DNA of 22,911 nt from a virus, in IMG/VR virus record IMGVR_UViG_3300043773_000908, positions 1 through 22,911 of that record; one strand, 5' to 3'. This document shows positions 12,933 through 21,506 of the stretch, piece after piece. A model generated the notes under the pieces. That model saw only the letters and a list, made by a program, of their open reading frames with translations. It ran no database searches and had not been told where the DNA came from. Both the position numbers and the translations under genes were made by a program. The number at the start of each line of letters is the position of its first letter. The first letter of the stretch is position 1.

Positions 12933-13596
12933 TGGCCTTCTCCTCCGGGACGGGGTACTGCTCCTTCAGCCACTCGGCATCGGACTCACGCATATCCCCG
13001 TCAGTCACCAACTGATCGAGGCGAGCGTGGTACTCGGCCAACTTGGATGGCTTCTTGGCAACCAGCCGCAGGGCAGCCTCGGCCTTGGCCTTGATGGCGG
13101 CGAACCGCTGGGACTCCTCGTCAATCTCCTGCACTTGCTCGGAGACCTTGGCCGCGTCCTGCTCCTCAACCTCGTCGCCCTCTGCCCATCCCCCGGCAAG
13201 GGTCAGGAGCAGAGTCTTCTTGGCGTAGGTGCAGCCGATCTCAAACGACTGCGGGTCAATCCGCTGGCCATGACCGTCGATGGAATCCCTGATCGGACAG
13301 GTCGAGGTAACCCATTCCCCGGACTCGCCGTGGCAAAGGGTGCCCACCATGACCCAGCCATCTGGAGTCCTGCTGATACGCGGCAGGAACACCAATCCAT
13401 TGGCATTCAGGGACGGGTACAGGGCTTCGCAGATGTCCTTCCAAGTCGAATACCAATAGGACTTGGCATCGCTGATCCTGTACTGCTCTGACTTGGCGAC
13501 AGGCTTGTAGCCAGCCTGTGCCTTGCACAAAGCCTGAATCAACTGCCCGATCTCGGGGCTACTACTGCACCCAACGTGGTGCGAATCCAGCATCAT
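12922..13596 (-). CDS. erf: ERF-family single-strand annealing protein
   Basis: 224 residues from the first of two adjacent ATGs at 13596, with GGAGG upstream; the longer reading lies inside the exonuclease end. The core matches ERF recombinases: LIQALCKAQAGYKPVAKSEQ, YWYSTWKDICEALYPSLNANGLVFLP, a GWVMVGTLCHGESGEWVTST strand pair, PQSFEIGCTYAKKTLLLTLAGGWAEGDE. The C-terminal tail is acidic and Lys-rich. In phages ERF anneals complementary single strands produced by a partner exonuclease; the exonuclease is the gene just upstream, overlapping by 35 nt. The pair forms a lambda-Red-like recombination module. Confidence 0.88.
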   Translation of the reverse strand: MMLDSHHVGCSSSPEIGQLIQALCKAQAGYKPVAKSEQYRISDAKSYWYSTWKDICEALYPSLNANGLVFLPRISRTPDGWVMVGTLCHGESGEWVTSTCPIRDSIDGHGQRIDPQSFEIGCTYAKKTLLLTLAGGWAEGDEVEEQDAAKVSEQVQEIDEESQRFAAIKAKAEAALRLVAKKPSKLAEYHARLDQLVTDGDMRESDAEWLKEQYPVPEEKASAK

Positions 13597-14584
13597 TGCT
13601 TGCCTCCATGTATCTCTCCGGGACATACAGTTCGGTCACCTGCCCGGAGTCCTCAGGTGTCCAAAGGTCCAACTCCAACCGGGCCTGAAGTTCCGCAATG
13701 GTGTTGCGGACTTCGGCCTTGGCCTTGCGGATGTGCCTTGCCGGAAGAGTCACGGCATGGCAGGCGTATGGGGCTACAGTGCTAGTGACCAAGAACACGA
13801 ACTGGTCAGCACGGAACCCGGCAGCCTCAAGCCCCATGAGGTAGAGGACTTGCTGGAACCCATAGCCGTAATCGACTACTGATTTCCAGAAGGTGTCTAA
13901 GGGCTTGGCTTCTCTGGTGGTCTTGATGTCCCAGATGCAGGAGTCTGTGACGGCGTCAGGCCTGCACTTCAACTTCAGGCCCGATGAGTCGATCCACCTG
14001 ATCGACACTTCCCGTGCAATCGTCTGCTCGGTCAGTTGCCTGAAGGCATCGTTCTCAAGGATGGCCCTGAACTGTGCCCGGTAGGCGTCTTCTTCATCAG
14101 ACTTGAGGAAGATCGCATTAGGCTTGGCCGACAGAGTCTCGGCCTCAAACTCGGCAGTGGCCTTCGTCCTTCTGCCACCAGCCCCTAGTGCGGACTCGGG
14201 GATCGTGACTACCCGAGACCACCACTCAACATTCCCGACCTCTGCCCATTCGTGGACATAGGTTCCCTTTCTCAGGGCCTCGCTGTCCCCGTACAGTTGG
14301 GGGGTGCCGAAGTAGCGGCTACGGAATGCTGCTGGCCCCTGACTCTGGAGCGTCCAGAGTTGGGACTTCGACCACCACTCCCTGTCGGAGTGGTAGGAAG
14401 TGATCGGTTCGTCGTGTTGAACGAGACCAGAAGTAGCGGCGGCCGGACTTGAACCGGCGACACCCGGCTTATGAAGCCGGTTGCCCACCCCATCGGAAGT
14501 ACCCGGCTCGGGCGGGTTGATGGGGGGGGTGTGCCAACTATTTTGGTCTCGTTCTGCATGAGCCGCAGAACGGAGCGTTTCCAT
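13562..14584 (-). CDS. PD-(D/E)XK (RecB/Cas4-like) exonuclease; start uncertain, frame contains the tRNA-like attP
   Basis: 340 residues from ATG at 14584, or 308 from GTG at 14488. Catalytic pattern (numbered from 14584): H111 (KGTYVHEWA), D210 (KCRPDAV), D219-x-K221 (CIWDIKTT), then the helix motif YGYGFQQVLYL (240-250), as in phage exonuclease VIII / PDDEXK-1-type enzymes. It would digest DNA ends for the ERF partner. The conserved part begins near residue 62 (TSYHSDREWWSKSQL), and no ATG, GTG or TTG lies between it and the tRNA-like block. The residues in between (VGNRLHKPGVAGSSPAAATS) are a translated tRNA. Any canonical start is therefore beyond the attachment core. Confidence 0.82.
   Translation of the reverse strand: METLRSAAHAERDQNSWHTPPINPPEPGTSDGVGNRLHKPGVAGSSPAAATSGLVQHDEPITSYHSDREWWSKSQLWTLQSQGPAAFRSRYFGTPQLYGDSEALRKGTYVHEWAEVGNVEWWSRVVTIPESALGAGGRRTKATAEFEAETLSAKPNAIFLKSDEEDAYRAQFRAILENDAFRQLTEQTIAREVSIRWIDSSGLKLKCRPDAVTDSCIWDIKTTREAKPLDTFWKSVVDYGYGFQQVLYLMGLEAAGFRADQFVFLVTSTVAPYACHAVTLPARHIRKAKAEVRNTIAELQARLELDLWTPEDSGQVTELYVPERYMEASNDAGFAPRWVQ
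14419..14554. repeat. Inverted repeat flanking the putative attP
   Basis: GAACGAGACCA at 14419-14429 is the exact reverse complement of TGGTCTCGTTC at 14544-14554. The 11-bp arms are 114 bp apart and lie either side of the tRNA-like core. This layout is what integrase arm-type or accessory-protein sites look like, but arm sites are usually also directly repeated; no third copy is seen. Confidence 0.5.
14434..14480 (-). other. Putative phage attachment site (attP) identical in form to the 3' half of a tRNA-Met(CAT)
   Basis: Read on the minus strand: anticodon arm 14480-14464 (CCGGC / TTCATAA / GCCGG, anticodon CAT), a 5-base variable region, T arm 14458-14442 (GCCGG / TTCAAGT / CCGGC), then CGCCGCT and discriminator A at 14434. 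There is no matching AGCGGCG acceptor strand and no D arm upstream, and no CCA follows, so it is not a complete tRNA. An integrase gene starts 102 bp away. Tyrosine integrases commonly use the anticodon-to-3'-end part of tRNA genes, so this should restore the host tRNA after integration. Confidence 0.78.
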
Positions 14585-15401
14585 GGTTAACCTAGCAATC
14601 TCCTATTGCGACGAGAGAGAAGTCACCCGTGATTACCGGCAGGCTTTGCTGCGTGTCGCCCGCTCAATGGAGGCGGCAGGCATCACTCCTTCGATGCTGA
14701 CAGAATCCTTGGTGAATCAGTGGCTGTTGAGCCTGCCGCAGTCGGCAACAACGAAAAGCAACTATCGGCGGATGGCCAAAAGTCTGCTTCGATTTGCTGC
14801 CGAACGCGGACTGATCGAGGGCCAGTATAGCGGTCGCATTGTGCGAGTCAAACCACGCATGGCACCGCCGGTTGCATGGTCCATGGCCGAGTTGTCCACG
14901 CTGATTTCTGCTGCCAAGCAGATGCAGGGGACCCTGAGAAACGGGTGTCCCGAGTCGCTGTATTTTGAGGCATGGATCAGGGCCGGGTTTGAGACGGGCC
15001 TCCGCTTTTCCGACCTACTGACCATGAAGTGTTCGTGCCTGCGGGGAGACCGACTGTATGTGGTCGCCAACAAAACGGGAGTCCCGATTCCGAAGGTCCT
15101 GTCCGCCCGCTGTGTGCAGATTCTCACGGAACTAAGTGTCTACTCGGGAGGGGTGGAGTTCTTCCGTCCGATCCTGTCGGAGCGGTGGCTGCGGATACGG
15201 TTCGCCCGCCTGTGCAAGTCAGCGGGACTGAACGGAACACCCAAGTGGCTTAGAAGAAGCGGGGCCACACACTGCGAGATCAGGCAGCCCGGGTCAGCCA
15301 AGCGATTCCTCGGGCACCTGTCTGATGGTTTGGCCCTCAAGCATTATGTGGATCAGACCCTGCTGCCCGACCAGTGCCCAGCCCCTCCACCAATCCCTTA
15401 G
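14583..15401 (+). CDS. int: Tyrosine recombinase / phage integrase
   Basis: A 272-residue protein with GGAG 7 nt before the ATG. A SAM-like core-binding domain (about 1-90) is followed by the catalytic domain: R141 (TGLRFSDLL), K164 (ANKTG), box II K221-W-L-R224 (TPKWLRRSGATH; the usual first His is Lys here), H245 (LGHLSD) and the nucleophile Y255 (LKHYVD). It is shorter than lambda integrase and lacks an obvious N-terminal arm-binding domain. It would recombine attP with the host tRNA gene. The ATG lies in CCATGG, which is also a possible start for the divergent exonuclease; its stop overlaps the stop of the convergent virion gene by 3 nt. Confidence 0.9.
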   Translation: MVNLAISYCDEREVTRDYRQALLRVARSMEAAGITPSMLTESLVNQWLLSLPQSATTKSNYRRMAKSLLRFAAERGLIEGQYSGRIVRVKPRMAPPVAWSMAELSTLISAAKQMQGTLRNGCPESLYFEAWIRAGFETGLRFSDLLTMKCSCLRGDRLYVVANKTGVPIPKVLSARCVQILTELSVYSGGVEFFRPILSERWLRIRFARLCKSAGLNGTPKWLRRSGATHCEIRQPGSAKRFLGHLSDGLALKHYVDQTLLPDQCPAPPPIP

Positions 15402-18400
15402 TAGTTCATGGGGTTGTAGACATCGGGCTTCACCTTGGACATCTGCCTTCGCTCTTTCCGTAGTTGCCTATCCAGCAAGTACATCTTCTGGGTTTCCTCG
15501 TCCACGAAAGGCAGCATCTCTGCGGGAATGTAGGTGGACTCGTAACTACGGGTGGCGGGATGGGCGTCGAGCAACTCCTTGATGGTCTCAAGGGCGTCTC
15601 TCTGCTTCTCGGCATCGTCAATGTTCTCGATCTTCACCCCAGCCGTGGCGTTGATGAGGTTTTGTAGCAGGGCCGCCTGAGGGTCTTGGATTCTCGGGTC
15701 CGTGCCCTTCCTCGCCGCCTGCATAGTCCGGCTGTAGAACGGCATAAGGAACTGCAACGCTTGGTCCACGCCCCCAAGCCGAGACATGGTGTCGTAGTTC
15801 TCGTTGGGGTCGAGCAGTCCAAGCCGCTCTGCCAGCACGGGCATGGTATTGCGGGCGTAGTTCTTCTTCAGGCCGGTGTATGAGTCCTGCCCTGTGCCAG
15901 CCTCGTAGGCCATCTTGATGAGCGGGTGCGACCCTTCAGCGAAACTGCCGATGGTGTGCCCCAGCGAGGACGCCAACTTGATCTTCCCCTCGGAGTCGGT
16001 CTTGACCTTGATCTGATTGATCTGGTCAATGCCCGGGAGATCGAAGTCGGAAGCCCACGAAGAGATGCCAGTGGTCTGGGGTGCGACGGCGTCAACGATT
16101 CCGCCCAGCCCCGGAATCTTTCGGATCGGCTCCAGTGACAGGCCGTACTTGTCGGAGATGCGTCGAGGAACGTAGTCAGACTGAGTGTCGTTTTCCGACA
16201 GCCTCTTGGGCAGCCTGAGCCCGAGTTGGGTGTACGCCCCACCCGGCTTCTCCGCGATCTTGGTCAGCACCCACTTGGATATGCGGGATTGGTACGCCCA
16301 GAAGGGCAGCATATTCCGCATGAACCCACGCTCAAACTTGGTCAGAGAGTTGTAGTCAACGTGGGCAGCCATGATCCTTTTGGCTGCTTCCTCGGGGGAG
16401 ATGCCTTGGAGTAGGAGCCCGTTGTACCCGGCAATGCGGTTGATCTTGTCGGTCGTGTCCCCAAGTCTGGCCGACCACCTGAGGATCGGATTGGTCGTCT
16501 CGGTGGGCTTGATCCCCTTGATGGTGTTCCAGTAGCCCGTAAGCCCCTGAGAAATATTGCTGGGGAGTTTCATGGGATTCAGGGTGCTGCCGAGCCCGAG
16601 CAACTCACGCTCCGGCAAGTACCTCATCGAGGCACTCTTGTCCATCAGTTTGCTGCCAGAGATGGTGTCCCAAATCTGGTAGCCAAGCGTGGTTTCGGGG
16701 GCAGCCCCGGCCATCAGTTCGCTGCGAAGACCCTGACTCGTCTGCCTGCTGGTCACCGAGGTCCCGATGTCGTCCAGTTGCCTGCCCCTTGAAATGCCTT
16801 GGGCGGCAAGGTCATCGAGGTAGGCAGACAGCCTCTCTTCTGGCGTGGCGTACCTCATGTACCGGGGCATCCGGTTCACGATGCGGATGAGTTCGCCCTC
16901 TTGCCCATGCAGTAGATGCTTGGCCCCTGAGTATCCAGCCATCAGGTCGTTGAGATTTCCGACCTCGATGGTATTGGAGAACATCCCTGAATACCAATCC
17001 CTCACGAACCTAGCGGGCCAACTTAAGACACTGGCTTTCCACATAGACGTTACCGCGTCCAGAGTCTTGAAGAGTTGGCTTTGGACTTCAGGTACTTGGT
17101 AGTAGTCGGCTACTCGGTTCAGTCTCTGGAGCAGGCGTCCGTCTACGGCAACTCCGTTCAGTGCGTCGTATCCGGCATTGGCGAACTCGGGGATGCCGTT
17201 CTTGATCCCAATGTCCCGCAGGCGATCCAGCACGTTCTGCTTGGCACCCTCGGTCAGCGGCACTCCGGCAGGCAGCGGCCCCATGAAATCCCGCCGGTCG
17301 GTGGACTTCAGGCCCAGTGCATTCAGGACATCCGGCAAGTCATTGGCTTTTCCGCCAACTGCATGGGCAGCCCCTGAGTACCAGCCCGCCTGCGGAGAAG
17401 ACTCCATGGCCGAACTGGCGATCATGTTGGTCAGGGTGCCAGCCCGACGAATGGACTTCTCCCTGCCAAGGATGTACTTGTTGATCGCCTCGGTGGGGTG
17501 CATCCCAAAGATGGGCAGGCCCTTATCCACCGACTCCTTAGAGGTCTTGTGCAGGGTGCGGGCAAGGGCCAGTGCCTGCTGCCGGTTGTAGGTGACCGGG
17601 TTCCCGTTGTTGTCTACGGGCAGGCGACCAGCCCTAGATAGTTCTGCTTCTTTGCGGGCGGTCTGCTGAAGAATGTAGTTGGCGGCTGCGTCATCCGTGG
17701 CGGCGAGCCGTTCTGGCCCAGACACCATGCGGTCAAGGCTTAGTTCTTGAAGGGTCTTGGTCCCGCCCGGGACATGGAACGACGCCTCTCGGGCCATCTG
17801 GTCCCCGGTCATCACCGAGAACGTCCGGCCTCCAGTGGGTGCTTGGTTGGACCCACCGAAGGTCATGTCGTCCAGAACGCGGGGGAAGTACCCGTGCCCG
17901 AACTTGTCGGCCAGTTCGTCTGCCCCGATGCCAGCCTGCCTGCTACGGGCAAGGTAGTCCCGGGACATCTCTTGCCACCTGTCCACGAACTCGCCAATCC
18001 GGGCAGCATCACCAGTGGCGGTTCCGGCCCGGTAGTCCGTCAGGGCCCTGAGGACTTCGTCGTGGGCAACAAGGTCGTCGCCTCTAAGTGTCGGCCCTAC
18101 TTCTTCGATGACGTTGCGGATGGCACTGCCAAGCCGGATGTCTTGGGTTGCGTCTTGGAATCTCGGGAGGATGTCAATGAGTTGGCGAGACCTTCTTCTG
18201 GCCACTGCCTCGGCTGCGTCGTCTCCTCGGGACAGAGCCAAGGTGGCTACCTGACTTCCGGCGTCCGGTGCCCCGTGCAGTGGCTTGGAGACCATTGCGG
18301 CTGCCCGGGTTCCCACCGGAGACCAGCGGGCCCAAGAGCCAAACCTGTCCAACTGCTTGGCCATCGTCCCGCCACCGGGAAGGTTGATGCCAAGGCCAAA

Positions 18401-19222
18401 GAAGTCGATGTCGCTGGCAAGCCTCTGACCCCTAAGGTCGTTCAGTTGCCGAGTCGGATTGGGCCGCCAGCCGCCCTGCCGGTAGAGGTAGTCTTGAAGG
18501 TTCTCTACGGTCTGGTCGTAGTGTTCCTGCCCCCAATCCCTCTGCCTGTCCAGAAGATCGCCAAGGGTCTGGTCACGCCTTGCCTCTCTCCATCCAGTAA
18601 GAGGTCGAGCATACAGGTCTTCGTCGGTCAGCCGGGTAACGTCCTTGCCGTACTCCTTGGCCCAGAAGTCTCGGGATTGGGCCCCGACTCCGCGAAGGTC
18701 CTCTGACCTTGAGGCACCGCTGATGATGTCGTCCACCACGTTCCGAGACATGGCCCGGGACGCATCGTCCAGAATGCCGACAGCCTTGGCCGCCTTGCCA
18801 GCCTTGCCGAGCCCGCCTCCTAAGGCACCGAACCCGGTGTAGGTCAGGGGGTCTGTCGCTACCTCGGTCGCAAACTTGGCAAGCGGACGGCCGTATCCAC
18901 CAAGGGCATTCTCGCCAACGGTGATCCCGTGGGCCCCGAGTACATCCAGACCGTCGGGTGCGGAGCCGTAGTCTTTCCCGGCCAGCACCTCACGACTGCG
19001 GGCACCCAGCCAATCAATGCCGCCCAGCAAGTACGACCCAGCCGAGACGGCAGAGTTGGACAGGTTCTGAAGCAGTTCGCTTCGCTCTGCCTCGGACAAA
19101 CTGCCTTGGGCTACTGGGTCATCGACGCCGTTGTAGGCAAGTCCGTACTGAGCCCCATAGCCAATGGGTGCCTTGCGGACACTGGCCGGACTCTGAGTCG
19201 AGTATGACCGTCCGTATGTCAT
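15398..19222 (-). CDS. Very large virion/ejection-type protein with LPD38-like block
   Basis: A 1274-residue protein with an ATGA-coupled start. The Gly/Ala-rich stretch at about 112-150 (EVATDPLTYTGFGALGGGLGKAGKAAKA) could touch membranes. Near residues 905-1005 lies a block that resembles the LPD38-type domain of phage internal and polyvalent proteins: DKINRIAGYNGLLLQGISPEEAAKRI, VDYNSLTKFERGFMRNMLPFWAYQSRI. In podovirus-type phages such proteins are packaged in the capsid and enter the cell with DNA. No lysozyme or transglycosylase motif is visible. The overall length, tail-to-tail overlap with int and position in a row of giant genes fit a virion ejection protein (inference, not proof). 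Confidence 0.75.
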   Translation of the reverse strand: MTYGRSYSTQSPASVRKAPIGYGAQYGLAYNGVDDPVAQGSLSEAERSELLQNLSNSAVSAGSYLLGGIDWLGARSREVLAGKDYGSAPDGLDVLGAHGITVGENALGGYGRPLAKFATEVATDPLTYTGFGALGGGLGKAGKAAKAVGILDDASRAMSRNVVDDIISGASRSEDLRGVGAQSRDFWAKEYGKDVTRLTDEDLYARPLTGWREARRDQTLGDLLDRQRDWGQEHYDQTVENLQDYLYRQGGWRPNPTRQLNDLRGQRLASDIDFFGLGINLPGGGTMAKQLDRFGSWARWSPVGTRAAAMVSKPLHGAPDAGSQVATLALSRGDDAAEAVARRRSRQLIDILPRFQDATQDIRLGSAIRNVIEEVGPTLRGDDLVAHDEVLRALTDYRAGTATGDAARIGEFVDRWQEMSRDYLARSRQAGIGADELADKFGHGYFPRVLDDMTFGGSNQAPTGGRTFSVMTGDQMAREASFHVPGGTKTLQELSLDRMVSGPERLAATDDAAANYILQQTARKEAELSRAGRLPVDNNGNPVTYNRQQALALARTLHKTSKESVDKGLPIFGMHPTEAINKYILGREKSIRRAGTLTNMIASSAMESSPQAGWYSGAAHAVGGKANDLPDVLNALGLKSTDRRDFMGPLPAGVPLTEGAKQNVLDRLRDIGIKNGIPEFANAGYDALNGVAVDGRLLQRLNRVADYYQVPEVQSQLFKTLDAVTSMWKASVLSWPARFVRDWYSGMFSNTIEVGNLNDLMAGYSGAKHLLHGQEGELIRIVNRMPRYMRYATPEERLSAYLDDLAAQGISRGRQLDDIGTSVTSRQTSQGLRSELMAGAAPETTLGYQIWDTISGSKLMDKSASMRYLPERELLGLGSTLNPMKLPSNISQGLTGYWNTIKGIKPTETTNPILRWSARLGDTTDKINRIAGYNGLLLQGISPEEAAKRIMAAHVDYNSLTKFERGFMRNMLPFWAYQSRISKWVLTKIAEKPGGAYTQLGLRLPKRLSENDTQSDYVPRRISDKYGLSLEPIRKIPGLGGIVDAVAPQTTGISSWASDFDLPGIDQINQIKVKTDSEGKIKLASSLGHTIGSFAEGSHPLIKMAYEAGTGQDSYTGLKKNYARNTMPVLAERLGLLDPNENYDTMSRLGGVDQALQFLMPFYSRTMQAARKGTDPRIQDPQAALLQNLINATAGVKIENIDDAEKQRDALETIKELLDAHPATRSYESTYIPAEMLPFVDEETQKMYLLDRQLRKERRQMSKVKPDVYNPMNY

Positions 19223-21504
19223 TCAGTCGGAGTTCCGGCCATTGCATTGGGTGAGAACCCGTTGCCGAACAGCCAGCCCATACCGGCTGCAAGGTTGCCC
19301 ATGATCCCTGCGGACGGCGGCTTACCGTGGACCTCTTGATAGAGTTGGGCCGCCCTCGGGTCAGCCTGTGGGATGCCGACCGCTGCCGAGAAGTCTCCAA
19401 AGTCCACTGGCATGACCGACCGCATGAACCCAACTTCGTTTTGGTTTAGGGGTTCGCCGCTGGCCAGACGCTGCTGAATCTGTGGCATGGCATACCGTCG
19501 CACCTCGGCCTTGATCTGGTCGTCGGTGGCCTTCTCAAATCCCGGCATCGACCGAACGTGGTGCTGCCACTGGGCGTAGGTGTCCATGCCCATGGGGGAG
19601 TTGTTGATCCCCTGCACGGTCTGGGCGATCTGGTCAGACGGGTTCTTGTTGCCCTGCATCTGGGCTGCCCACTGGCTCATGGCGTTGTTGTCGATCTCGC
19701 CCTTCATCAGCATGGCAGCCATCTTGTCCCAGCCCATCTGGGGTGCGTTGGCGTGTGCCAGCATCAGGAGGTTCGCCCTTTCCTCCGGGCTCTGGGCTGC
19801 CTGCAAGGAATCGAACATCGAGATCGTGCCTCGGCTTGTGCCGTAGACTTGAGCCCTGCCCGTCTGGTCTCGGAACTTCTTCATCCGAAGCCCCTCGTCC
19901 TGCTCCTTGTTCAGGCGCAGGCTGTCCAGATACCCACGCTCGACATACTGGGCAGCCCCAACGTAGTCGCCCGGATGCTTTGCCAGCCAATCAAGGTAGG
20001 CAGTCTTGAGGCTGTCGGCCGGGACGCCTGCCTCCTGCAACTCCTTGGCGAACAGTTTGGCCCGGTGGGCAGCGTACTGCTGGGCCCGCTTGTAGTCCTG
20101 CCGCTGCTGCCCCTGCTCGTTAAGAACCAGCCGCTGGCCACCACCGGCAACGGGAGAAGCCTTGTAGTTGCGGGCAAGTTTCTCATGCCGCTGGCGAGCC
20201 CGTGCAATGTCGGCTTCCAGTTGGGGAAGGTTGTCCCCATAGGCCATGTGGTCAATGCCAAACGCAGCGGCTTCACCACGGAGGTCGCCGCTCTCTCGGG
20301 CAGCATTGGCCGCATCGAGGTCGGCAGCCCTAAGGACGTAGCCGCCTTCGCCCTCCTTGCCGCCAAGGGGGTCATAGACATAGTCGCCGCCACGGGCAGT
20401 TCTCGGGGAGCCGTCCCGCCCGGTGCCCAGCCGCATCCTCTGCTCCTCGCTCATCAGGTCGAGCGGGGTGCCATCGGCCAGTGCTTCCCGGCCAGAAAGG
20501 ACAGAGTCGTCCCGGCGGTTGACCCGGGGGTCGTACTTGATTCCCTCGCTGAGTGGGTCGTGGTCGGGGAACTGGCTCATGTTCTGGGAGACGATCCGCT
20601 CCAGAATGGCCTGTGCTTCCATGGGCGGGGTGTCAGGGTCAAGTCCCTTGCTCTCCACCCACTGCTCAAAGGTCATGCCCGGGGGTACGGCTTGGCTCTT
20701 CTGCTCGATGTCATAGGCCGTGCGGAGTTGGCTTAGGCCATCGCCCCTGCCTGCCGAGGTGCGGGTCTGGTTCCACTGAGCGACCGCCGGGTGCAGGGTT
20801 TCCTCTCCGGGCAGTGGTGCTTCAGCCGGGTCAGACCATGCTCTTTCGGGGGCTCGGGCCGGGGCCCCTGATCCACCCTTGCGTCGGGCCTCCCTGATCC
20901 GTGCGGCATCACCACGGCGATGGCTTTCACCAATGGGGGCAATGGGTCCGGGCGGCTGTTCGGGGATGTTTGAAGCCTGCTGGCTTATGGCTTCTTCCAT
21001 CATTTCCTTCTGGGTGGCGGCGGTCTGCTGGCCAGCGTTGTGCTGCTCCCAATCGTCCGCGACCACGGGAGGCATACCCTCTGACCGTGCGGCTCCCTGA
21101 CTAAGGTCGGCAGAAATCCCTGCCGCCTGCTGGTTCATCCACTGCTGTGCCTGCTCGGCGTTGAAGTCTCTAGCGGAATCGCTGAAGGTCGTGGGAGACG
21201 GGTACTGCCAAGAATCTTCAGCAGCAGCGGGCATTGGGGCCGGGTAGTCAGCCGGGGCCGGGTTCGGTTCACGGGCGTCTCTGGTGGCCTCAAAGGACCG
21301 CCAAGCATCCTCGGCAACCCCGCCACTGGTAGCGGCAAAGACATCCTCGGCACTGTACTGGGGCTGTGCCTGTGCCTGCTGGGCAGCCCGAATCCGGTCA
21401 ATGGATTCCTGAAGTGGATTCCGGCTGGGCGGCATCGGACCCCTAGGTGCAGCGGGAGCCGGGACCCTAGGGGCAAACGGATGGTTTGGAGGCAGGCTGC
21501 TCAT
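19219..21504 (-). CDS. Large Gln/Ala/Pro-rich protein, probable internal virion protein
   Basis: 761 residues from ATG at 21504 (GGAAC upstream; an in-frame TTG at 21516 lies within the previous gene). The N-terminal about 270 residues are Pro/Ala/Gln-rich and probably unstructured, followed by a more ordered, helical C-terminal part (KRAQQYAAHRAKLFAKELQEAGVPADSLKTAYLDWLAKH; KFRDQTGRAQVYG). No family recognised. The 3' end shares ATGA with the next giant gene. Long disordered, Gln-rich proteins beside LPD-type proteins are common among ejection proteins, hence the call. Confidence 0.65.
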   Translation of the reverse strand: MSSLPPNHPFAPRVPAPAAPRGPMPPSRNPLQESIDRIRAAQQAQAQPQYSAEDVFAATSGGVAEDAWRSFEATRDAREPNPAPADYPAPMPAAAEDSWQYPSPTTFSDSARDFNAEQAQQWMNQQAAGISADLSQGAARSEGMPPVVADDWEQHNAGQQTAATQKEMMEEAISQQASNIPEQPPGPIAPIGESHRRGDAARIREARRKGGSGAPARAPERAWSDPAEAPLPGEETLHPAVAQWNQTRTSAGRGDGLSQLRTAYDIEQKSQAVPPGMTFEQWVESKGLDPDTPPMEAQAILERIVSQNMSQFPDHDPLSEGIKYDPRVNRRDDSVLSGREALADGTPLDLMSEEQRMRLGTGRDGSPRTARGGDYVYDPLGGKEGEGGYVLRAADLDAANAARESGDLRGEAAAFGIDHMAYGDNLPQLEADIARARQRHEKLARNYKASPVAGGGQRLVLNEQGQQRQDYKRAQQYAAHRAKLFAKELQEAGVPADSLKTAYLDWLAKHPGDYVGAAQYVERGYLDSLRLNKEQDEGLRMKKFRDQTGRAQVYGTSRGTISMFDSLQAAQSPEERANLLMLAHANAPQMGWDKMAAMLMKGEIDNNAMSQWAAQMQGNKNPSDQIAQTVQGINNSPMGMDTYAQWQHHVRSMPGFEKATDDQIKAEVRRYAMPQIQQRLASGEPLNQNEVGFMRSVMPVDFGDFSAAVGIPQADPRAAQLYQEVHGKPPSAGIMGNLAAGMGWLFGNGFSPNAMAGTPTE

Positions 21505-21506
21505 GG

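Noticed and set aside
12784-13491. 235-codon plus-strand frame
   Set aside because: It is antisense to the ERF gene and its neighbour; Leu/Gly-rich shadow.
14434-14510. A complete tRNA-Met gene on the minus strand
   Set aside because: The anticodon and T arms are perfect, but the 5' side has no acceptor strand pairing with CGCCGCT and no D arm, so only the 3' half is present.
17747-18706. 319-codon plus-strand frame opposite the giant virion gene
   Set aside because: It has Val/Gly/Pro-rich shadow composition, no ribosome-binding site, and lies wholly antisense to a well-formed protein with a recognisable domain.
19558-20736. 392-codon plus-strand frame
   Set aside because: It is antisense to the internal virion-type gene; composition is Leu/Val/Gly/His-rich with no motifs, as expected for an antisense reading at high GC.
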